The notes under the pieces: generated by a model
Told to the model about the DNA's origin: nothing
What the model saw: only the letters and a program-made list of their open reading frames with translations
The model's database searches: none
Program-made: the position numbers and the translations under genes
Assembly: GCA_045046905.1 (NCBI GenBank)
Contig: JASFYU010000108.1
Span: 1-21,486, forward strand
Reading direction: 5' to 3'
DNA: 21,486 nt
Origin: JASFYU01 sp045046905
Lineage (GTDB): Bacteria > Bacteroidota > Bacteroidia > Flavobacteriales > Flavobacteriaceae
In this document: one piece after another, positions 15,959 through 21,486 of the stretch
Layout of the letters: each line of letters opens with the position of its first letter
How positions within the stretch are numbered: position 1 is the stretch's first letter

Positions 15959-17404
15959 ATGAAACGAAGCAGTATACAAAAGTTCGCTGTTGCTGTTCCC
16001 ATCTTATGTATTGTCATTTTAGCTACTTTTTTTCATTTTCAACTGTATTTTGAAAATGTGCTGACCCTTGCGCCAGAAACTGATTACGGTATAAGAATGT
16101 CGATTTGGCGCATTGTCTTTGAGCCCCTTCTTGGACTGTTGCTCTATTTTAATCGCTCTATATACGCCTTGAAAGAATTGTCTTTGACAGGGCTGTGGAT
16201 TTTTATTTTTTACATAGGTTTTAGTGCTATTAAAATTTTCAGGGCGCGAACAGAAAGAATAAAGATGCTTTTGAAAAAGCTTGCTGATGTATTCTTACTG
16301 ATAGGTAGCTGTTTTGCAATCTTTGTTCTTATTCTATTTATTCCCTTACCCAATAATACTATTGTAAATAATTCAAAGGATAGCATTTTGGTGACTACCC
16401 ATGCGCATACTGAATTCAGTCATGACGGCCTGACCTCTCAGGAAAACATGTGGAAATGGCACCAAAGAAATGGCTTTGATGCCTTTTTTATTACCGATCA
16501 TGCCAATCATAAAAAGAGTTTGGCGTTTGCCCAGGCACAAAAAGATGGCGATTTTTCTATTGCTCCATTGGTTTTGGTCGGGCAGGAATATTCTGCGAGC
16601 AATCATATGAGCCTGTTGGGTCTCAATGGTAAGTTCGATACTAAGGGGCTGGGAGATAAGGCTGTAATCGATTCGGTACATCACTATGGTGGGGCCGTGA
16701 TTATCAACCATTGGTTCGATGGCAAGGGAAAAGAAAAAGAGTACTATGAGAAGTTGGGGGTCGATGGCTTTGAAATAGAAAATGTGGGCAAAGATCTTTA
16801 TTACGACAGGGCCACTTTCAGCCGCTTAAAAGAGTTTTGTGAAGACAATCAGCTCACCATGATTGCCGGGCTTGATTTTCACGGCTATGGCCGAGTATGC
16901 TCCCTATACAATGCTTTTGAAATACCTTATTGGCATGCTATGGATTACAGTTCAAAGCAGCAGGCTATTCTGAATATCATAAAAAACGGATTCCAAGAAA
17001 AGATAAAGCTCCTCCTCTACAAAGATCGCCCTTTTTATACTGATGATACGCTATTGTTCAGGCCTTTTATGACTCTTTTGAATTATTTTAGAACCTTGAA
17101 TTGGGTTCAGGTTCTCTCTTGGGCTTTTTGGTTACTGCTTTTTCAACTCATTCAAAATAGTAAAAAGGCTGCCGCTATAGGGCGAGATAGAACACTCCCT
17201 ATTTTGGCAATAGCAAGTGCCATTTTTATGATTGTTTTGGCAGGGGTATATTATTTTAGGGGTGAAGCCGTACAAGGGTATAGTAAAGTATATGCAGAAT
17301 ACAGTGCGCTTCTTGGGCCTATTGGTCTATTGTTTCTTTTGTACGCTTTGGTCGTTGTATATTTTAGATTTTTCAAACCCAAAGCTAAGCTAGTTTCCAA
17401 ATGA
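15959..17404 (+). CDS. multi-pass membrane protein with a central PHP-type metallo-phosphoesterase domain
   Basis: The protein has 481 residues in three parts. Residues 1-130 hold hydrophobic segments near 10-29, 77-95 and 109-130 (a weaker one near 52-67). Residues 143-310 form a PHP domain: THAHTEFSHDG at 147-157 (His148, His150), FFITDHAN at 176-183 (Asp180, His181), GQEYS with Glu210, INHW with His251, and GLDFHG with Asp306 and His308. The C-terminal part has spans near 383-400, 412-432 and 450-470. Basic stretches RARTERIKMLLKK (95-107) and the C-terminal tail suggest those ends are cytoplasmic and the PHP domain periplasmic, if the 52-67 segment does not cross. PHP proteins hydrolyse phosphate esters using metals; the substrate here is unknown. 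The stop overlaps the GH31 start (ATGA). Confidence 0.82.
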   Translation: MKRSSIQKFAVAVPILCIVILATFFHFQLYFENVLTLAPETDYGIRMSIWRIVFEPLLGLLLYFNRSIYALKELSLTGLWIFIFYIGFSAIKIFRARTERIKMLLKKLADVFLLIGSCFAIFVLILFIPLPNNTIVNNSKDSILVTTHAHTEFSHDGLTSQENMWKWHQRNGFDAFFITDHANHKKSLAFAQAQKDGDFSIAPLVLVGQEYSASNHMSLLGLNGKFDTKGLGDKAVIDSVHHYGGAVIINHWFDGKGKEKEYYEKLGVDGFEIENVGKDLYYDRATFSRLKEFCEDNQLTMIAGLDFHGYGRVCSLYNAFEIPYWHAMDYSSKQQAILNIIKNGFQEKIKLLLYKDRPFYTDDTLLFRPFMTLLNYFRTLNWVQVLSWAFWLLLFQLIQNSKKAAAIGRDRTLPILAIASAIFMIVLAGVYYFRGEAVQGYSKVYAEYSALLGPIGLLFLLYALVVVYFRFFKPKAKLVSK

Positions 17405-19173
17405 GAAAAAAAGTACTGAAAAGCGTGCTTTGGTCTGTAGCAGTTTTGTCGGTGGCCTCATACTTTTATTGGTTTCTACCGCTCTGGGGCATTCCTTTTA
17501 ACTCGCAACGCCATGGTAATCCGCCACTTACGCCCGCTTGGGCTTTAGAATGTTGGCTGTGGGAGGATGATGTGAATACTTCAGAATATGTAGATGAACT
17601 ACTGGCCGGGTATCGAGAACATGATATTCCCGTACGTACTATTTTGTTAGACAGTCCTTGGTCTTTACGGTACAATGATTTTAAAATTGATTCAAGTCGA
17701 TATAAAAAACCGGATGCCTGGTTCAAAGACTTGGAGGATAAGGGGTATCGTGTGGTACTGTGGATGACCTCTATGGTAAACAGTTATAGCAAAGATGCCA
17801 AGATTCAAGACGATGAACCGTGGTACAATGAGGCCATGTCAAAAGGCTTTTTGGCGAAATCGAGTGCGCCTAATCAATGGTGGAAAGGCAAGGGGGGCTT
17901 TATCGATTATTCTAATCCCGATGCGATGCGATGGTGGCATGGTCTACAGCAGCATGTTTTCGACCTCGGTATCGATGGCTGGAAACTAGACGGTACGGCA
18001 ACACTTTTTTGGAACAAATTGGGGCCAGTACCTTTTTTCTACAAAAAGACAAAAAGTGGGTTGATGTCAGCCAGAACATATATGGATCACTATTATCGTG
18101 ATGAATATGAGTACGGACTGACCCAGAACCCTGAATTCGTAACTCTTTCAAGATCCATCGATAGAGGATACCACCCCGAAGGTTTTGCCCCCATTGATGC
18201 CTCTGCCGTAAATTGGGTGGGCGATCAAAGACACGAATGGCTTACCGATGAAATGATCAAGGAGCGTGGTGCTGCAGCAAAAGATATCGCTTTGAAAGGA
18301 GTTCAAGGCTTCGAGTCGGCTATAGAAAATATTTTGAAAAGTGCCGAACTGGGCTATAATATTATAGGTTCTGATATTGCCGGGTTTTCGGGCAAGGCCA
18401 TTCCTCCAAGATTATACATTCGGTGGACACAGTTCTCAACCTTTTGCGGTCTCTTTCTCAACGGTGGTCATGGTGAAAGGCGGCTATGGAAAAGAACCGA
18501 TGAGGAACTTGATATTATACGAAAATACAGTTGGTTGCATACCGAACTGCGGCCCTATATGTATCATTATGTTATAACCGCACATGAGGGTGGGCGAAGA
18601 TTGCAGACCCCCTTAAAAGAGGGTAAGTTCCACTATATGTTCGGAGATGATTTTCTTATCGCCCCAATATATAAGGATTCTAAAAGCCATGAAGTATCAC
18701 TGCCTGAAGGAAAATGGCGGTATTTTTTCGGTGATAAAAAAGTGTTGCAGGGCCCAACAACCTTTGAGAGAGCGTTTTCTATGGAGGAATTTCCGGTATT
18801 TATCAAAGAGGGGGCCATTGTTCCTTTAGATATAAAACGAGCGTACACGAATATTGGCGATAAGAGCTCGCAGGGCTTTGTTACCATTTTAATGTATCCT
18901 GATAAGCACAATAATTTCACTTACTATAACCCTGACAACAAAGAAGAAACCGAAATTTCGTACAGGCGAGAGGGGCATACGTTGAACGTAACGCTTCAAG
19001 GCGTGAGAATATCTCATATTCTACGAATACAGTCCGATAGTACTCCCAAAGAAATTAGCCTTGATGGTAGAAAACTAGGAGAATTGTCTTGGAAATATAA
19101 TAAAGGGTCAAAAAAAATAGAAATTAAAACAACGGCTGCCTATAAAAAAGGGGCATATGTTATAAAGCTTTAA
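17401..19173 (+). CDS. membrane-anchored GH31 family alpha-glycosidase without the usual N-terminal domain
   Basis: The protein has 590 residues. One N-terminal hydrophobic segment (about 8-29) without lipobox suggests a periplasmic enzyme held by a signal anchor. Almost immediately (residue 45 on) comes the catalytic (beta/alpha)8 barrel: AWALECWLWED, TILLDSPW near 80-87, VVLWMTSMV, DGWKLDG at 192-198 with the nucleophile Asp197, NWVGDQ at 271-276 with the acid/base Asp275, GSDIAGF at 323-329, and GGHGERRLW near 355-363. Beta-sandwich domains occupy the C-terminal 180 residues (FLIAPIY, GKWRYFF, EGAIVPL). Most GH31 enzymes have a 150-250-residue N-terminal beta domain, absent here. Family activities include alpha-glucosidase, alpha-xylosidase, alpha-galactosidase and sulfoquinovosidase, and I cannot choose between them. 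It is translationally coupled to the PHP gene. Confidence 0.92.
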   Translation: MRKKVLKSVLWSVAVLSVASYFYWFLPLWGIPFNSQRHGNPPLTPAWALECWLWEDDVNTSEYVDELLAGYREHDIPVRTILLDSPWSLRYNDFKIDSSRYKKPDAWFKDLEDKGYRVVLWMTSMVNSYSKDAKIQDDEPWYNEAMSKGFLAKSSAPNQWWKGKGGFIDYSNPDAMRWWHGLQQHVFDLGIDGWKLDGTATLFWNKLGPVPFFYKKTKSGLMSARTYMDHYYRDEYEYGLTQNPEFVTLSRSIDRGYHPEGFAPIDASAVNWVGDQRHEWLTDEMIKERGAAAKDIALKGVQGFESAIENILKSAELGYNIIGSDIAGFSGKAIPPRLYIRWTQFSTFCGLFLNGGHGERRLWKRTDEELDIIRKYSWLHTELRPYMYHYVITAHEGGRRLQTPLKEGKFHYMFGDDFLIAPIYKDSKSHEVSLPEGKWRYFFGDKKVLQGPTTFERAFSMEEFPVFIKEGAIVPLDIKRAYTNIGDKSSQGFVTILMYPDKHNNFTYYNPDNKEETEISYRREGHTLNVTLQGVRISHILRIQSDSTPKEISLDGRKLGELSWKYNKGSKKIEIKTTAAYKKGAYVIKL

Positions 19174-19185
19174 AACAAAAGGGAA

Positions 19186-20460
19186 ATGAATAGGAAGAAG
19201 CAAGGTATCGGTATTTTGATAGTAGCCATGTCACTTGCCACGGCTTGGGCGATTCGAGGACAGTTCGGCCACGAACAAGGTGCGGCCTGGGCAGGGGCAA
19301 TTGGTGGTTTGGCCTTGGTTTTGGTTTCTAAAAGAAAAGACTGGTACAATAAAATGGCGCTGGTGGCCTTGGCATCAGCTATAGGTTGGGGTGCAGGGGG
19401 CATGATAAGTTACGGTATGGTGGTCGGCTATGGTCGGGCTGATAATTTTATAAATGCATTCTACGGTCTCAGTATGCTCTTTGTTATTGGCGCTTTATTC
19501 GGCTTGCTGGGGGGTGGGTTGGTTGGTTTGGTGCTAGATTCCACAGAGAAGAACAAGGTGAAATGGGGTGCATTGATGGCCGAAATGACGGCAGGAGGCT
19601 TACTCGTCTATTTTTTTCTAATAGAACAGATCGGTTTTAAAATGACACCTCCACGATCCGAAGCCTGGGCGATTATTTTGGGTGCCGGTCTGGCCATGCT
19701 ATTGCATATGGCACGTGCTAAGCGAAATTCTGCCATACGGGTAGCTGTTTTTTCGGCTTTGGGTGCGGGCTTTGGCTTTGCCTTCGGCAACTTTTTGCAA
19801 ATCATGGGCAACATTATAGAGATTCCCTTCAATATGTGGAACGTTATGGAATATAGTATTGGCTTTTTTGGAGGTTCAGGCCTGGCCTATGGGGTGTTTA
19901 GCTCCCACTGGCCAGTAGATGAAGCAAAGCCTAAACAATGGGTCAATAGGCTGGCTTTGTTCTTTGTAATTGTTTTTATTCCATTAATCATATATCGCGA
20001 GACCTTAAACTATAGCTATTTCTTAAAACGCCTAGGAGAGATGCCCAATGTAGAATCTGTCGCCTTTACTAGTACCCTATTCGTAGCCATAGTATTAGTG
20101 CTGATGGCCATAGGCTTGTTTTGGAAATTAAAAGATGTCAATTATAAAAAAAAGGATATTACCCTATTTCTCTTTGTTTATTTGATAACGTATACCTTAA
20201 TCAGTTATGTGGTTACTGGCCTTTTTGCCGGTAATATGGAGTTCAGTCACCATTTGTATGTCGTAAATAGTATAGTGCTTTTCATCTTAGCGAGCTATGA
20301 GAAGTATGAGGTATTCGGAAAGGTTTCTGAAAAAATTAATACTAAAAAATGGTTTCTTTGTTTTCTGGCCATTCTGGTATATATTGCCCTATTGTCCTTG
20401 ATTTCAGTCAATGCACATGATGAATTGTCAGGAGGCCACAATAGATTTTCTATCGGTTGA
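19186..20460 (+). CDS. uncharacterised multi-pass membrane protein with RGQFGHEQGAAWAGA motif
   Basis: The 424-residue product is predominantly hydrophobic, with roughly ten to twelve predicted spans and many Gly-rich helices (GLLGGGLVGLVL, SALGAGFGFAFGN). The N-terminal helix ends in a charged motif, AWAIRGQFGHEQGAAWAGA (residues 21-39), that looks functionally important because Arg, His and Glu sit inside the membrane region. A further pair of histidines lies in MEFSHHLYVV, and the C-terminus ends with HDELSGGHNRF. I do not recognise a characterised family, though from memory similar GQ.GHE-type proteins occur in Bacteroidota and Planctomycetes. Position 12 bp after GH31 suggests a role with it, for instance transport of the released sugar. 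A GGGA stretch lies just before the ATG. Confidence 0.8.
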   Translation: MNRKKQGIGILIVAMSLATAWAIRGQFGHEQGAAWAGAIGGLALVLVSKRKDWYNKMALVALASAIGWGAGGMISYGMVVGYGRADNFINAFYGLSMLFVIGALFGLLGGGLVGLVLDSTEKNKVKWGALMAEMTAGGLLVYFFLIEQIGFKMTPPRSEAWAIILGAGLAMLLHMARAKRNSAIRVAVFSALGAGFGFAFGNFLQIMGNIIEIPFNMWNVMEYSIGFFGGSGLAYGVFSSHWPVDEAKPKQWVNRLALFFVIVFIPLIIYRETLNYSYFLKRLGEMPNVESVAFTSTLFVAIVLVLMAIGLFWKLKDVNYKKKDITLFLFVYLITYTLISYVVTGLFAGNMEFSHHLYVVNSIVLFILASYEKYEVFGKVSEKINTKKWFLCFLAILVYIALLSLISVNAHDELSGGHNRFSIG

Positions 20461-20471
20461 AATATTTTAGA

Positions 20472-21125
20472 ATGAACAATACTTCGTATAGCGAGCAAAG
20501 TGCTAAAAGGATAATTATAATCCTTACTTTTTTATCTATTGGTTACGCCGTGTTACGGTATAATATCATGGGTGATGTTCCGTGGAAAGACCTGCCCCTA
20601 TTTGTTTTAAACAAAGGTATTTCTCTTGCCTCATTACTATTATTGACTCTTAATTTCTCATTGAGTCCCTTGAAGAACCTTGGAATATCGATTTCTGATA
20701 CAATTTTGAATGCTAGGAAATCTTTCGGCGTTACGGGCTTCGCATATGCATTTATGCATTTAATCATAAGCTTATCTATTATAAATCCTGTCTATTACCC
20801 CGCTTTTTTTATTGAAGAAGGGTCATTTACACTTAGGGGAGGCTTATGTTTATTAGGGGGGGTGTTGAGTTTTATTCTTTTATGGGTGTATTATAAAAGC
20901 TTCAAGCAAGTTGCAAATAAAAATCTAAAGATAAATGCAAGGATAACTTCAAAAAAAAGCATTCTTTACATTCTGTTTTTTCTAGGAATACATTTCTTTT
21001 TTTTAGGATATACCAGCTGGACAACTGTTCATCTTTGGCCGGGAGGGTTACCGCCCATTAGTTTGATTTCTTTCTTGATTTTTTTACTCGGGTTCTTGAT
21101 CAATGTATTTGGGAGGAAGGGGTAG
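20472..21125 (+). CDS. small membrane protein resembling ferric-reductase-like transmembrane (MsrQ-type) proteins
   Basis: The open frame extends back to a TTG at 20457 that overlaps the previous stop; I prefer the ATG at 20472, giving 217 residues. There are about six hydrophobic spans. The segment RKSFGVTGFAYAFMHLIISL (20 residues, with a His at 96 counted from this start) follows the R..LG..AF.YA..H pattern of ferric reductase-like transmembrane domains, in which histidines bind heme b. Two more histidines occur in FFLGIHFFFLGYTSW (His174) and VHLWPGG (His187). Assignment rests on this pattern alone and needs a profile search. It is the last gene of the operon and is followed directly by a heptad repeat array. 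It has no obvious link to glycan breakdown; an electron-transfer role is possible. Confidence 0.6.
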   Translation: MNNTSYSEQSAKRIIIILTFLSIGYAVLRYNIMGDVPWKDLPLFVLNKGISLASLLLLTLNFSLSPLKNLGISISDTILNARKSFGVTGFAYAFMHLIISLSIINPVYYPAFFIEEGSFTLRGGLCLLGGVLSFILLWVYYKSFKQVANKNLKINARITSKKSILYILFFLGIHFFFLGYTSWTTVHLWPGGLPPISLISFLIFLLGFLINVFGRKG

Positions 21126-21127
21126 TG

Positions 21128-21183
21128 GAGTGAACAATTAGCAATTAGCAGTGAACAGTAAGCAGTGAACAGTGAAGGGTGAA
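21128..21183 (+). repeat. degenerate heptad array, CAGTGAA / CAATTAG family
   Basis: Eight consecutive 7-bp units start 2 bp after the stop codon: GAGTGAA, CAATTAG twice, CAGTGAA, CAGTAAG, CAGTGAA twice, GGGTGAA. The unit CAGTGAA is the same as in the array at 6985-7026, and in both places it reads in the direction of transcription of the gene just ended. Confidence 0.9.
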
Positions 21184-21204
21184 ACGATTAACAAATAAAC
21201 AACA

Positions 21205-21234
21205 TGACGTTTTTGCGAGGCACGAAGCAATCTG
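21205..21234. repeat. TTGCGAGG...GAAGCAATCT-type dispersed repeat
   Basis: The core TTGCGAGGCACGAAGCAATC (21213-21232) resembles the widespread intergenic element ATTGCGAGGNACGAAGCAATCT that I recall from many Bacteroidota and other genomes. TTGC and GCAA at its ends can pair. It sits between the first and second heptad arrays. Confidence 0.65.
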
Positions 21235-21248
21235 TTTGTTGTGCGTAT

Positions 21249-21332
21249 AAAGTAATGAGTTCAAAGTATTAAGTACAAAGTAATGAGTATTAAGTAATGA
21301 GTATTAAGTAATGAGTACAAAGTATTAAGTAC
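21249..21332. repeat. degenerate heptad array, nnAGTnn family
   Basis: Twelve 7-bp units in unbroken phase all carry AGT at positions 3-5: AAAGTAA, TGAGTTC, AAAGTAT, TAAGTAC, AAAGTAA, TGAGTAT, TAAGTAA, TGAGTAT, TAAGTAA, TGAGTAC, AAAGTAT, TAAGTAC. Higher-order 14-bp repeats are visible (TAAGTAA+TGAGTAT). Confidence 0.93.
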
Positions 21333-21387
21333 AGCGTAAAAAAAAGGCAAGAACAAAGACAAAAGAACTGGCAAGAATTGTTTTTTT

Positions 21388-21478
21388 ACTAACAACTAAC
21401 AACTAACAACTAACAACTAACAACTAACAACTAACAACTAACAACTAACAACTAACAACTAACAACTAACAACTAACA
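21388..21478. repeat. perfect heptad tandem array, ACTAACA x13
   Basis: Thirteen exact copies of ACTAACA, with no interruption, run to 21478. The uniformity suggests recent expansion or active length variation. The window ends 8 bp later, so whether further arrays follow cannot be seen. Confidence 0.97.
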
Positions 21479-21486
21479 ATCTACAG

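Noticed and set aside
21388..21478. Possible CRISPR array at the right edge
   Set aside because: The repeat unit is only 7 bp with no spacers between units and no cas genes nearby; it is a simple tandem repeat.

Overview
The window looks like part of a polysaccharide utilization locus (PUL) from a marine-type Flavobacteriaceae member (Bacteroidota). The evidence is a SusC/SusD pair, several lipoprotein signals, an acidic lipoprotein-export motif (C-SSDDD), a candidate TAnnTTTG promoter element, no Shine-Dalgarno consensus, and moderate-to-low GC. No rRNA, tRNA, CRISPR, transposase or phage gene was found.

The locus has two divergent arms around a regulatory gap at 8320-8576. The minus-strand arm, read from the gap leftwards, holds: a ceramidase-fold protein; a PhoPQ/PqaA-type alpha/beta hydrolase lipoprotein, whose end overlaps the start of a membrane-anchored alpha/beta hydrolase; a ChbG/YdjC-type deacetylase lipoprotein; a BASS-family transporter; an esterase lipoprotein; and a GH92 alpha-mannosidase cut off by the window edge.

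The plus-strand arm begins with a PKD surface lipoprotein, SusC and SusD, closed by a strong terminator at 14700-14736. After a 269-bp stretch with no recognised gene comes a second, tightly packed unit: a DapA-superfamily aldolase, a multi-pass membrane protein carrying a PHP phosphoesterase domain, a membrane-anchored GH31 lacking the usual N-terminal domain, an uncharacterised multi-pass membrane protein, and a small ferric-reductase-like membrane protein.

A working model, which is inference: SusC/SusD and the PKD lipoprotein capture an oligosaccharide at the surface. Three serine hydrolases and a deacetylase remove acyl groups. GH92 and GH31 cut alpha-linked sugars. The aldolase processes a 2-keto-3-deoxy acid in the cytoplasm, and the BASS protein carries an organic anion. 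The substrate cannot be named from sequence alone; GH92 suggests alpha-mannose. No PUL regulator (SusR-like, ECF/anti-sigma, AraC) is present.

Non-coding DNA is notable. Two copies of a roughly 98-bp multi-hairpin repeat lie inside the minus arm. Heptanucleotide tandem arrays follow the stop codons of two genes on opposite strands, in the same orientation relative to transcription. The right end (21126-21486) is a repeat island with three different 7-bp families plus a TTGCGAGG...GAAGCAAT element.
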